Position numbers and translations under genes: made by a program. Below are positions 14,179 through 23,036 of a stretch of DNA of 29,932 bases, one piece after another. The notes under the pieces are model-generated. The model was not told where the DNA came from. It searched no databases and saw only the letters and a program-made list of their open reading frames with translations. Within the stretch, counting starts at the first letter, position 1, and each line of letters starts with the position of its first letter. Source of the stretch: Chloroflexi bacterium UBA6077 (GTDB lineage: Bacteria > Chloroflexota > UBA6077); assembly GCA_002436065.1 (NCBI GenBank), contig DIXP01000003.1:1-29932 (forward strand), in the 5' to 3' direction.

Positions 14179-16596
14179 ATGGGGACGGCCAGGGCGACGG
14201 GAGATAGCGGATCGGTAGCGGAGGTCGAGCGGCTTTGTGATGCCGTGGGGCGTGTGGCCCTGGCGGTGGCCGACGCCCGGGACTCGGGGGATGGTGTGCG
14301 CGCGGCGCTGCGGGTTTCCAGGGAGGCCCTCGGGGCCGATGCGGCGCTGCTCTGGAGCCTCGATGCCAAGGAGGGGGTCCTGAGGCTGGTAGAGGCGCAG
14401 GGGGTGCCCGAGAAGAAGGCAGCATCGCTGCGAGAGGTTCCCCTGGAGGACGACCCTTTCATGGGTAAGGCCGCCCAGACCAGATGCATCCAGTGGGTGG
14501 AGGATTTGGGCAGCCTGCCCCCAGACGTAGCTCCCGGCAAGGGCTGGCGCCGTCTCGGCTTCAAGAGCCTCGCGGCAGTCAGTCTGCGCTCCCGGGGGGA
14601 GGTGGTAGGAGCCGCTGTCTACCTCTTCCGGCGGCCCCGCAGTCACTCAGAGCAGGATGCGGCCCAGATCGAGGCGATGGCCGGTATCCTCGGGATGGGG
14701 CTGGAGAACGCGAGGCTTGCCGCGGGGACGGAGTCGAAGAGCGAGGAAGTCCATGGGAGAGCGGAGAGCAACGCCCGTCTGGCCTCTATCGTGGAGGCTT
14801 CTCCCGACGCGATCATCGACATGAACCTGCACGGCTGCATAACCAGCTGGAACCCGCAGGCGCAGAAGCTGTATGGATACAGCTGGGAGGAGGTGACCGG
14901 AAAGCCGGCTTCCATTCTCGACCCTCCGGAACGGCGCGACGAGATACGTAGACTGCTGTGGCGTGCGAGAAGTCAGAAGGCCGCGCTTCCGGTGGAGACC
15001 GTGAGGGTGCGCAAGGATGGCTCCCCGGTAGACGTTTCCATAGCAGTCGCGCGGCTCAAAGGCGAGGCAGGCCAACTCGCGGGTTTCGTCACCATCGACA
15101 GGGACATCACCGGGTGGAAGCAGGCAGAGCGTGAGGCGCTTGCCAAGGAGACGCTGCTTCGACAGTTCGTGGAGCACACTCCCGCCGCCGTGGCCATGTT
15201 CGATAGGCAGATGCGCTACCTGCTCTACAGCCAACGCTGGCTGAAGGACTACCATCTCGGCCGCCGCAACATTGTTGGGCTCTCCCACTATGAGCTGTTC
15301 CCCGACGTTCCAGAGAGGTGGAAGGAAGCGCACCGGAGGGCACTGGCCGGGTCGGTCGAGCGGTGCGACGAGGATCGTTTCGAGCGTGCGGATGGGAAGA
15401 CCGAGTGGCTTCGGTGGGAGTTGAGACCCTGGACGGACTCCAACGGTGAGACAGGAGGGATCCTCATTTTCTCCGAGGTGATCACCGGCCGCAAGCAGGC
15501 GGAAGTCGAGCGCGAGCGGGTGCTGGCCCAACTGGACGCCACCATAGCCTCCATCGCCGAAGGAGTGGTCATCTACGACCCCAAAGGGGCGGTCCTGCGG
15601 GCAAATCGGTCGGCTGAGCTGCTGCTGGGCGTATCCGAGGATGAGTTGAGGACGACTAGGAGCCATGCGAACTGGATGAAGAGGCTTCGAGTTGAGGATG
15701 CTGAGGGGCGGCCTCTGGCTCTCGAAGCATCCCCTCACCGGAGGGCCCTCCATGGTGAGACGGTGAGGGGAACCGTGATGATCATGCACCTCATTGAGGA
15801 CAGAACCTTGTGGGTTTCGGCCAGCGCTGCTCCCATCCGCACTCCGGATGGCGAGGTGCTGGGGGCGGTTGTCAGTTTCACCGATATCACGCAGCTCCAC
15901 GAACTGCAGGAGCAGCGAAACGACCTTGTACGGACGGTATCGCACGACCTGCGGACGCCCCTGACGGTGATCCAGGGGCAGGCGCAGCTGGCGGAGAGGA
16001 TCGTGGGGAAGCCTGGACAGGAAGGCCGTGTGAAGGAGGGCGTGGGGGCGATCCTCACGGGGGCCAAGCGCATGAACACCATGATCCTGGACCTGGTGGA
16101 CTCCGCACGGCTGGAGGCGGGGCAGTTGAAGATGGACTGCGCGCCGGTGGATCTGCCGTCCTTTCTGAACGATCTGAAGAGGCGGTTAGCGGGTGTGCTG
16201 GAGATGAATCGGGTGCGGGTGGATATGCCGGAGGGGCTGCCGAGGGTGTATGCCGACGCGGACCGGCTGGAAAGGGTCTTCACCAACCTGCTGAGCAACG
16301 CCCTGAAGTACTCACCCTCCGACACTGAGGTGTTGGTCACCGCGGAGAGGCAGGACGGCATGGTGAAGGTGTCGGTGATCGACAGAGGGGTGGGGATGCC
16401 TCGGGAGGACATACCTCGCCTGTTCCAGCGCTTCTACCGAGCGAAGGGCACCCGTAAGACCGAAGGGGTGGGATTGGGGTTGTACATTACCAGGATGCTG
16501 GTGGAGGCCCACGGCGGCCGGATATGGGCGGAGAGCGAGTTCGGCAAGGGCAGCGTCTTCAGCTTCACCCTGCCGGTGGCATCCGCTCCGCAGTAG
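14179..16596 (+). CDS. GAF/PAS sensor histidine kinase
   Basis: This apparently cytoplasmic kinase of 805 residues has no membrane segments. Its order is a GAF domain (about 22-180), PAS 1 (about 198-317, with SPDAIIDMNLHGCITSWN), PAS 2 (about 325-440), PAS 3 (about 448-570, with LWVSASAAPIRTPDGEVLGA), HisKA with phospho-accepting His589 in SHDLRTPLTVIQGQAQL, and HATPase with NLLSNALKYS (about 702) and GVGLGLYITR (about 764). It would sense a small ligand, redox state or light through GAF/PAS and pass phosphate to an unlinked regulator; none is adjacent. The frame is open back to 13945, but that part crosses the divergent control region. ATG 14179 is my choice; GTG 14167 is possible, and neither has a strong ribosome site. 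It is a paralogue of the IS-split kinase. Next to crtB, control of pigment genes is a guess. Confidence 0.85.
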   Translation: MGTARATGDSGSVAEVERLCDAVGRVALAVADARDSGDGVRAALRVSREALGADAALLWSLDAKEGVLRLVEAQGVPEKKAASLREVPLEDDPFMGKAAQTRCIQWVEDLGSLPPDVAPGKGWRRLGFKSLAAVSLRSRGEVVGAAVYLFRRPRSHSEQDAAQIEAMAGILGMGLENARLAAGTESKSEEVHGRAESNARLASIVEASPDAIIDMNLHGCITSWNPQAQKLYGYSWEEVTGKPASILDPPERRDEIRRLLWRARSQKAALPVETVRVRKDGSPVDVSIAVARLKGEAGQLAGFVTIDRDITGWKQAEREALAKETLLRQFVEHTPAAVAMFDRQMRYLLYSQRWLKDYHLGRRNIVGLSHYELFPDVPERWKEAHRRALAGSVERCDEDRFERADGKTEWLRWELRPWTDSNGETGGILIFSEVITGRKQAEVERERVLAQLDATIASIAEGVVIYDPKGAVLRANRSAELLLGVSEDELRTTRSHANWMKRLRVEDAEGRPLALEASPHRRALHGETVRGTVMIMHLIEDRTLWVSASAAPIRTPDGEVLGAVVSFTDITQLHELQEQRNDLVRTVSHDLRTPLTVIQGQAQLAERIVGKPGQEGRVKEGVGAILTGAKRMNTMILDLVDSARLEAGQLKMDCAPVDLPSFLNDLKRRLAGVLEMNRVRVDMPEGLPRVYADADRLERVFTNLLSNALKYSPSDTEVLVTAERQDGMVKVSVIDRGVGMPREDIPRLFQRFYRAKGTRKTEGVGLGLYITRMLVEAHGGRIWAESEFGKGSVFSFTLPVASAPQ

Positions 16597-16640
16597 CCCG
16601 ACGCCCTGCATCTGATCCATATTGGAGGGCTTATGGTCGC

Positions 16641-16800
16641 TAACAAATAAACCTGACAGTAGCCCGAGGAGGGCGAAGCTCCTGCTGAGCCGTCCAGTAG
16701 GGGGAGCAGGCGACAGACTCCAACAGGTGGCTCGCCAGGAGGCTCGCCCTCCCGCAGTGTGGACACGCCTGTTAGCCATACCGTGTCAGGTTATTTGTTA
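16641..16800. mobile_element. MITE-like element, 160 bp, no coding capacity
   Basis: The ends are near-perfect inverted repeats: TAACAAATAAACCTGACA (16641-16658) and TGTCAGGTTATTTGTTA (16784-16800), differing by one extra A. Both outer ends are TA, as expected if TA is the duplicated target. Inside is a second imperfect inverted pair, starting GGAGGGCGAAGCTCCTG near 16668 and ending GGAGGCTCGCCCTCC near 16738-16752. It lies just after the kinase stop and has no gene, so it must rely on a transposase elsewhere. Confidence 0.65.
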
Positions 16801-17026
16801 AGGTTCATCAGCCATCCGCCGCGCTTGCCGTCCACCCGCCGCGGATGCGATCGCGGGCGGCATCGGCACTTACTGTGACAACGTGAGGGCGCGGGCAAGG
16901 TCGATACTCGATGTGCTCAGGGCTTCGGGGAATCACTCGTCGTCGTGCTGATGGGGGCCGGGTACGCTCCTTGCACCTCGGCGCATTGGAACCACTCCGT
17001 GGATCTGGCTCACCGGGAGGATGCCC
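16801..17026. other. Gap before the extradiol dioxygenase gene
   Basis: After the MITE-like element about 225 bp remain. A minus-strand frame crosses it (16808-17458) but runs through the dioxygenase gene and has no recognisable motif. I saw no clear promoter. The only solid site is GGGAGG at 17015-17020, which serves the next gene. Confidence 0.5.
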
Positions 17027-17806
17027 ATGACTCAGACGAGCAGGATGCCCGCGGTCTTCTTCGGCCACGGCAACCCCATGAACGCCCTGGAGCGCAACCG
17101 TTACACGGACGCATGGAGAGCCTTCGGGGAGTCCATCCCGAAGCCAAGGGCCATCCTTTGCATCTCGGCCCACTGGTATATCCAAGCCACGGCGGCCACC
17201 GCAATGGCTAAGCCTAAGACCATCCACGACTTCTACGGCTTCCCGCAGCAGTTGTACGAAGTGACCTACCCAGCTCCGGGCGACCCCGGGTTGGCATCTG
17301 CGCTGCGTGAGCTGTTGAACCCGATCTGGGTGGGGCTCGACCGCGACAGTTGGGGCCTCGACCACGGCACATGGTCCGTGCTGGCTCATGCCTTTCCCGA
17401 GGCCGATGTCCCTGTGGTTCAGCTCTCCATAGACGCCGCGAAGCCGGCGAGCTATCACCTCGACCTGGGTCGCCGGCTCGCGCCGCTACGCGACCAGGGA
17501 GTGCTGATTGCCGGAAGCGGCGACATCGTCCACAACCTACGGCTGGCGAGCTTCCAGCAGACCCAGTCCTACGATTGGGCAGCCAGGTTTGATGCCGATG
17601 TGCAACGCTACCTGCGGGAGGGCGACGACGACGCCCTTGTGAACTACCAACGTCACCCCGACGGCGAACTCGCCGTTCCTACCCCCGACCACTATTTGCC
17701 CATGCTCTACATAGCTGGATTGCGGCAGAGCGAGGATAGGTTCACGGTGTTGGTGGAGGGAATAGAGCTTGGCTCAGTCTCGATGGTGGCCTTCAAGCTG
17801 GCCTGA
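17027..17806 (+). CDS. Extradiol ring-cleavage dioxygenase, YgiD/4,5-DOPA dioxygenase type (LigB family)
   Basis: This class III extradiol dioxygenase of 259 residues probably opens a catechol ring next to its hydroxyls; the best-known relative, YgiD/DODA, acts on L-DOPA. It begins MPAVFFGHGNPMNAL with a metal-binding His at 14, has CISAHWY with His49, GSGDIVHNLRL with a conserved His169, and TPDHYLPMLYIAG with His222. These histidines fit the usual zinc site. Length matches the family. GGGAGG at 17015-17020 abuts ATG 17021 but is six bases before ATG 17027, so I chose 17027. The native substrate is unknown and need not be DOPA. It sits between two kinase genes with its own ribosome site and no obvious partner. 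A second, unrelated ring-cleavage enzyme lies at 27839-28729. Confidence 0.85.
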   Translation: MTQTSRMPAVFFGHGNPMNALERNRYTDAWRAFGESIPKPRAILCISAHWYIQATAATAMAKPKTIHDFYGFPQQLYEVTYPAPGDPGLASALRELLNPIWVGLDRDSWGLDHGTWSVLAHAFPEADVPVVQLSIDAAKPASYHLDLGRRLAPLRDQGVLIAGSGDIVHNLRLASFQQTQSYDWAARFDADVQRYLREGDDDALVNYQRHPDGELAVPTPDHYLPMLYIAGLRQSEDRFTVLVEGIELGSVSMVAFKLA

Positions 17807-17975
17807 CCACGGGCTTGCACGAGACATGACGTTGAAGATATCCTGTACGCGCACAGGCGGCTCAAGCCCGACTCTCCTCTGTGTCGACGCGAAGCGGAGA
17901 CCGTCCGCCGGTACGGAGTGCCTGGAGCGATCCAGCGGCGCCGAAACCTGAAGAATTGGGATGGAAGTAGGTCGT

Positions 17976-19151
17976 ATGGGCAGACCGTTGCGCCTCCTAA
18001 TCGTCGAGGACTCGGAGGATGATGCGAACCTGGTGCTTATCCAACTGCGTCGGGGTGGGTATGCGCCCGTTATGCTGCGAGTGGACGACCCCGAGGAGAT
18101 GGCCAGCGCGCTGGAGCAGAGCTGGGACATCGTCATATCCGACTACGTGATGCCACGTTTCAGCGGACTAGCGGCTCTGGCGCTCCTCAGGGAAAAGCAG
18201 ACCGACATACCCTTCATCGTGGTCTCGGGCAAGATCGGCGAGGAGGTCGCCGTGGAGGCGATGAAAGCCGGAGCCCACGATTACATCATGAAGGGCAATC
18301 TGGCTCGACTGGTGCCTGCCATCGAGCGCGAGTTGCGGGAGGCTGCGGTCCGCCGGGAGCGCAGGCAGATGGAGGATCAGATCCAGCGCGCCCAGCGGCT
18401 GGAGATGGCCGGTACACTCGCTGGCCAGGTGGCTCACGACTTTGCCAATCTTCTTTCTCCGTTGATGGGCTATCCGCAGCTGATCAAGAGGATGCTGCCC
18501 CCGGATCATCCGGCAGTCAAGCTCTGCGATATTCAACTCAAGAATCTACGCCAGTTGGCCTCGATCAATGACGACTTGCTGACCCTGGGCAGGAGGGGGC
18601 GGACTCAGGGAGAGCTGGTTGATCTGAACGAACTGGTAGAGCAGGCGCTGGCTCATCTCTTGGCCTCCCCTCCGGGCCTCCTCCTCGAGCTTGAGCTCGC
18701 CACCGACCTTCCTTTGATAGGGGGAGCCCCTGCGCAGATCCTGCGGGTGGTTGCCAATCTGATCTCCAACGCGCGGGATGCGATGGGGGACAGGGGCGTC
18801 CTAAACATCAGGACCCAGATCCTCAACGCGGCGGAGCCGTTTGGGCGGTACAACTGCATCGCCGCCGGCGAGTATGTCAGTCTCGTCGTGAGGGATACCG
18901 GTTGTGGCATTCCTCGAGAGATCGCTGATAGGATATTCGACCCCTTCTTCACGACCAAGCGCACCGACGAGCACCGGGGATCAGGGCTGGGCCTCAGCAT
19001 TGTCCAGGCGATCGTGGCCGACCACCAGGGCTACGTGGATCTCGATACCGTCCTCGGGCAGGGCACGACCTTCAGCGTATACTTCCCCGTTATCCGAGAG
19101 GCAGGTCGCCCGACGGACTCTGCAGGCCAGCCGGCGTCGCTTCCAATGTAG
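17976..19151 (+). CDS. Hybrid response regulator-histidine kinase (REC-HisKA-HATPase)
   Basis: This soluble protein of 391 residues has a receiver at its front and a kinase core behind it. The receiver shows LLIVEDSEDDANLV (acid pocket at about 11-12), phospho-accepting Asp56 in DIVISDYVMP, and Lys106 in HDYIMKGN. The HisKA motif is AGQVAHDFANLLSPLMGY with His154, a form seen in kinases without a PAS input. The HATPase domain has NLISNARDAMG, DTGCGIPRE and GSGLGLSIVQAI. It would be switched by phosphate on Asp56. ATG 17976 has GGAAG about eight bases upstream; ATG 17961 is the alternative. It is followed after 97 bp by the large MEDS kinase and then a single-domain regulator, all on the same strand, so the three probably form one relay. 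Confidence 0.85.
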   Translation: MGRPLRLLIVEDSEDDANLVLIQLRRGGYAPVMLRVDDPEEMASALEQSWDIVISDYVMPRFSGLAALALLREKQTDIPFIVVSGKIGEEVAVEAMKAGAHDYIMKGNLARLVPAIERELREAAVRRERRQMEDQIQRAQRLEMAGTLAGQVAHDFANLLSPLMGYPQLIKRMLPPDHPAVKLCDIQLKNLRQLASINDDLLTLGRRGRTQGELVDLNELVEQALAHLLASPPGLLLELELATDLPLIGGAPAQILRVVANLISNARDAMGDRGVLNIRTQILNAAEPFGRYNCIAAGEYVSLVVRDTGCGIPREIADRIFDPFFTTKRTDEHRGSGLGLSIVQAIVADHQGYVDLDTVLGQGTTFSVYFPVIREAGRPTDSAGQPASLPM

Positions 19152-19248
19152 AGTTCGACCGGCGCGAACTCGCCCGGGTTATCGAGGCGCGAGCGCGACC
19201 AGTTGGAACCCGCATGCCTTCCCAGCATCTCAGCCAAGGGGACCGAGA

Positions 19249-22200
19249 ATGGAGAACGGAACAAGACCTAGTGGCATCGAATGCATGGGCAACGTGCCTT
19301 GGGGCACCCACCTCTGCCAGTTCTATGAGTCCAAGCAGGATCTGGTCGATGTCCTGGGCCCCTACTTCAGGGCCGGGCTGGAGAACAACGAGTTCTGCAT
19401 GTGGATCACCTCCGAGCCGCTGGCCGCCGAGGAGGCGGAGGCGGCAGCGAGGGAGGTCATCCCTGGGTTCGACCGTTATCTTCAACGGGGCCAGATCGAG
19501 ATACTCTCCTATTCCGACTGGTATCTGAAGGGTGGCGTCTTCGATGCTCAAAGGGTGCTCGACGGTTGGGCCGAGAAGCTCAGCGCCGCCCAGGCTCGGG
19601 GCTTCGCGGGCCTTAGGCTTACCGGCAATACCTTCTGGCTGGAGCGGGCCTCCTGGGAGGTCTTCGTCGACTACGAGGAGCAGATAGAGCGGGTCATAGG
19701 TAGCCTTCCCATGATCGCTCTCTGCAGCTACTCACTGCAGCGTTGCGGAGGGTCGGACGTCGTGGATGTGCTTCGCAACCACCGGTTCGCCCTGATCAGG
19801 CAGCATGGCAGTTGGCAGTTGGTTGAGAACTCCGAGGTTAAGCGGACGAAAGAGGCGCTACAGGAGAGCGAGGCGCGATTTCGCTGGCTTGCGGAGAACG
19901 CGCCCGACATCATCCTCCGCTTTGAGTTCACGCCCGAACCGCGCATCAGCTACGTGAGTCCCGCCGTGGCCGATACCCTCGGCTACGATCCGGAGGAGCT
20001 GTACACCGACATCGGTGTGCTTATAGAGTCCGTCCTGCCTCAGGATCGGGGAGCCTTCCGGAAGCTGCTGGATGGTCATTCGGTTGCGGAGCCGACGACC
20101 ATTGGTTGCCGGCACAAGCAGGGGAAGCAGGTGTGGCTGGAGCTGCGGGTCGCCCCACTCCACAACGACCGAGGGCAGCTACTCGCGCTGGAGGGCATAG
20201 CTCGAGACGTTACCGAACGGTGGTGGGCCGAGGAGAAGTTGCGCCTCATCGCCGAGGCGAGTTCTACTCTGGCCTCCTCGCTGGATTACGAGACCACTCT
20301 CGCCAGCATTGCCGGGTTGGCTGTGCCCCGCATCGCCGATTGGTGCGCCGTCGACGTTGTGGATGAGGGTGGGTCCATTCAACTCCTAGCACTGGCTCAT
20401 CTGGACTCGGAGAAGGGCAAATGGGCACGGGAGCTACGGCGGCGTTACCCGGTGGATCCAAACGCGCCCGCGGGGGTGCCCAGGGTGATGAGGACGGGCC
20501 AACCGGAGCTGTATTCGGAAATCCCCGACTCGATAGAGGAGCTTCGGTGCTTGCGAGAGCTTGGGTGTCGCTCGGCCATGGTGGTGCCTTTGCAGTCTCA
20601 CGGCCGGACCCTGGGGGCAATTACCTTGGCCTCCTCGGAATCGGGCCGCTGCTATGGGCAAGACGACCTGGAGCTTGCCATGGAGCTTGCCCGTCGAGCC
20701 GCGGCGGCCACGGACAATGCTCGTCTCTATCGCGACCGGGAGCGAACTGGGCAAGAGCTGCGGGAGACTCGTGACTACCTGGAGAAGCTGGTCAACTACG
20801 CCAACGCCCCCATAATTGTGTGGGATCCCGCTTTCCGCATCACCCAGTTCAATCACGCATTCGAACGTCTCACTGGATACCGAGCCGAGGAGGCCCTGGG
20901 GCAGGACTTGGCGATGCTCTTCCCGGAGACCAGTCGGAGGGCATCCTTGGGCAAGATCGCTCGTACCCTGGAGGGCGAGTATTGGGAGTCGGTGGAGATC
21001 CCCATCCTGCGCAAGGACGGAGACATTCGTCTGGCCCTTTGGAACTCAGCCAACATTCACGCCGAGGACGGCAAAACGCTGCTGGCCACTATCGCTCAGG
21101 GGCAGGACATCACCGAGCGGAAACTGGCCGAAGAGGGGCTGCGAGAGACCCGAGATTACCTGGAGAACCTGTTCGACTACGCCAATGCCCCCATAATCGT
21201 GTGGGACCCGGGCTTCCGAATCACCCGCTTCAACCACGCCTTCGAGAGGCTGACCGGCCACCGGGCGGACGAAGTCATCGGACAGCCCCTATCGATGCTC
21301 TTTCCTCAAGCTAGCCAGGAGGAGTCCCTGCGGAAGATCGCTCGTACCCTGGAGGGTGAGCATTGGGAATCGGTGGAGATCCCCATCCTGCGCAAGGACG
21401 GAGAGGTGCGAGTAGCGCTCTGGAATTCGGCGAACCTACACACAGACGATGGCAAGACCCTGCTGGCCACCATCGCCCAGGGGCAGGACATCACCGAGCG
21501 GAAGCTGGCAGAGGAGGCGCTACGGGACAGCGAGGAGCGATACCGCCTGTTGGTGGACGGAGCGCGTGACTACGCGATTGTTATGCTGGACCCGGAGGGC
21601 CGAGTAGCCAGTTGGAGTTCCGGTGCGGAGCGGGTCAAGGGGTATCGAGAAGAGGAAGTCCTCGGGAAGAGCATTTCTCTTTTCTACACTCCGGAGGATG
21701 TGGAGCAGGGGAAACCCGAGCAGGGGTTGGCGGTGGCCGCGGCCGAAGGACGCTTCGAGGACCAGGGTTGGAGGGTACGCAAGGACAGATCGCGCTTTTG
21801 GGCGGACGTGATTATCACTGCGCTCCCCGACGGCGGAGGTGGTCTTCGCGGGTTCTCCAAGGTAACCCGGGATGTGACCGACCGTAGGCGGTCGGAGGAG
21901 GAGTTGCGCAAGCTGTCCCGCGCAGTTGAGCAAAGCCCTGCTACAGTGGTGATTACCGATACCCAAGGGAGCATCGAGTATGCTAACCCGAAATTCCAGG
22001 AGACCACCGGCTACACGCCGGAGGAAGCGAGGGGCAAGAACCCGCGAATCCTGAAGTCGGGCCACTCGACACAGGAGGAGTACCGGCAGCTGTGGCGGAC
22101 CATCAAGGCCGGTGGTGAGTGGCGGGGGGAGTTCCTCAACAAGAAGAAGAACGGAGAAATGTACTGGGAATCGGCCTCCATCTCACCGATCCGAGATTCC

Positions 22201-23028
22201 GACGAGACCATCACCCACTTCCTGGCGGTCAAAGAGGACATCACCGAGCGCAAACGGACCGAGGGGGAGATCCGGAAGCTCAACGCGGATTTGACGCAAC
22301 GGGCGCAGGAGCTAGATGCCATCAACAAGGAGCTCGAATCGTTCAGCTACTCCGTCTCCCACGACCTGCGGGCGCCCTTGAGGGGTATCGATGGCTTTAG
22401 CCAGGCGTTGCTTGAGGAGTACGGGGACCGACTGGACGACCAGGGAAAGCAGTATCTGAACCGGGTGCGGGCAGCCTCCCAGCGGATGGCCCGACTCATC
22501 GATGACATGTTGACGCTGTCCAGGCTGACTCGCAGCGAGATGGTGCGGGAAGAGATCGATCTGACCGCCATGGCGGAAGATGCCATGTCTGATCTGAGGA
22601 AGGCCGAACCGGGGAGGCAGGTTGAGACCCTCATCGAGCCTAATGTGGTTGCCTGCGGGGATGCGCGGCTTCTTGCCGCGGTCCTCGAGAACCTGATAGG
22701 GAATGCATGGAAATTCACGTCCAAGCATCCTCGTGCGAGGGTAGAGTTTGGCACGACCACGCAGGACGGAGAGAAGGTCTACTTCGTGCGCGACGACGGA
22801 GCCGGCTTCGACATGGCCTACGCCGACAAGCTGTTTGGCACCTTCCAGCGGCTGCACTCCCAAACCGAGTTCTCGGGCACTGGAATCGGTCTGGCCACGG
22901 TGCAGCGCATCATCCGCCGCCATGGCGGTCGTGTTTGGGCGGAAGGGGTTCCGGAGCAGGGAGCGACTTTCTACTTCACCCTGGGGACGCGCTGCGACGG
23001 CGAATCTGACAAAGAAGGCTGTCTGTGA
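19249..23028 (+). CDS. MEDS/PAS/GAF multi-sensor histidine kinase
   Basis: This very large cytoplasmic kinase has 1259 residues. It starts with a MEDS-like sensory domain (about 15-190: HLCQFYESKQDLVDVLGPYF, then NEFCMWITSEPL), then PAS 1 (about 207-325), GAF (about 340-500), two almost identical PAS domains in tandem (504-630 and 631-757, period exactly 127 codons), two more PAS domains (about 758-885 and 886-1005), a coiled linker, HisKA with His1038 in SYSVSHDLRAPLRGIDGFSQ, and HATPase with LENLIGNAWKFTSKH and GTGIGLATVQRI. The kinase end resembles phytochrome-type kinases, but no bilin-binding GAF cysteine context is evident. ATG 19249 has AAGGGGA about seven bases upstream; the frame is open back to 18904, inside the preceding gene, and that part is not coding. 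The next gene is its likely phosphate partner. The signal is unknown; MEDS domains were named from methanogen/methylotroph DcmR regulators. Confidence 0.87.
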   Translation: MENGTRPSGIECMGNVPWGTHLCQFYESKQDLVDVLGPYFRAGLENNEFCMWITSEPLAAEEAEAAAREVIPGFDRYLQRGQIEILSYSDWYLKGGVFDAQRVLDGWAEKLSAAQARGFAGLRLTGNTFWLERASWEVFVDYEEQIERVIGSLPMIALCSYSLQRCGGSDVVDVLRNHRFALIRQHGSWQLVENSEVKRTKEALQESEARFRWLAENAPDIILRFEFTPEPRISYVSPAVADTLGYDPEELYTDIGVLIESVLPQDRGAFRKLLDGHSVAEPTTIGCRHKQGKQVWLELRVAPLHNDRGQLLALEGIARDVTERWWAEEKLRLIAEASSTLASSLDYETTLASIAGLAVPRIADWCAVDVVDEGGSIQLLALAHLDSEKGKWARELRRRYPVDPNAPAGVPRVMRTGQPELYSEIPDSIEELRCLRELGCRSAMVVPLQSHGRTLGAITLASSESGRCYGQDDLELAMELARRAAAATDNARLYRDRERTGQELRETRDYLEKLVNYANAPIIVWDPAFRITQFNHAFERLTGYRAEEALGQDLAMLFPETSRRASLGKIARTLEGEYWESVEIPILRKDGDIRLALWNSANIHAEDGKTLLATIAQGQDITERKLAEEGLRETRDYLENLFDYANAPIIVWDPGFRITRFNHAFERLTGHRADEVIGQPLSMLFPQASQEESLRKIARTLEGEHWESVEIPILRKDGEVRVALWNSANLHTDDGKTLLATIAQGQDITERKLAEEALRDSEERYRLLVDGARDYAIVMLDPEGRVASWSSGAERVKGYREEEVLGKSISLFYTPEDVEQGKPEQGLAVAAAEGRFEDQGWRVRKDRSRFWADVIITALPDGGGGLRGFSKVTRDVTDRRRSEEELRKLSRAVEQSPATVVITDTQGSIEYANPKFQETTGYTPEEARGKNPRILKSGHSTQEEYRQLWRTIKAGGEWRGEFLNKKKNGEMYWESASISPIRDSDETITHFLAVKEDITERKRTEGEIRKLNADLTQRAQELDAINKELESFSYSVSHDLRAPLRGIDGFSQALLEEYGDRLDDQGKQYLNRVRAASQRMARLIDDMLTLSRLTRSEMVREEIDLTAMAEDAMSDLRKAEPGRQVETLIEPNVVACGDARLLAAVLENLIGNAWKFTSKHPRARVEFGTTTQDGEKVYFVRDDGAGFDMAYADKLFGTFQRLHSQTEFSGTGIGLATVQRIIRRHGGRVWAEGVPEQGATFYFTLGTRCDGESDKEGCL
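20758..21519 (+). repeat. Tandem duplication of a 381-bp PAS-coding unit
   Basis: Bases 20758-21138 and 21139-21519 encode the same PAS domain twice, in frame and with a period of 381 bp (127 codons). Both read R-E-T-R-D-Y-L-E, then Y-A-N-A-P-I-I-V-W-D-P, and end with ATIAQGQDITERKLAEE. Differences are mostly at third positions, so the two copies diverged after an internal gene duplication. Confidence 0.85.
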
Positions 23029-23036
23029 GGCATCAG

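Noticed and set aside
14647..15945. 432-codon minus-strand frame opposite the GAF/PAS kinase
   Set aside because: Antisense shadow; the plus frame carries every kinase motif.
16808..17458. 216-codon minus-strand frame before and over the extradiol dioxygenase
   Set aside because: Half of it overlaps the real gene and the rest has no recognisable features or ribosome site.
18904..19248. Upstream extension of the MEDS kinase frame
   Set aside because: It overlaps the conserved end of the REC-kinase in another frame and is Arg/Ser/Pro-rich noise; ATG 19249 has a good ribosome site.
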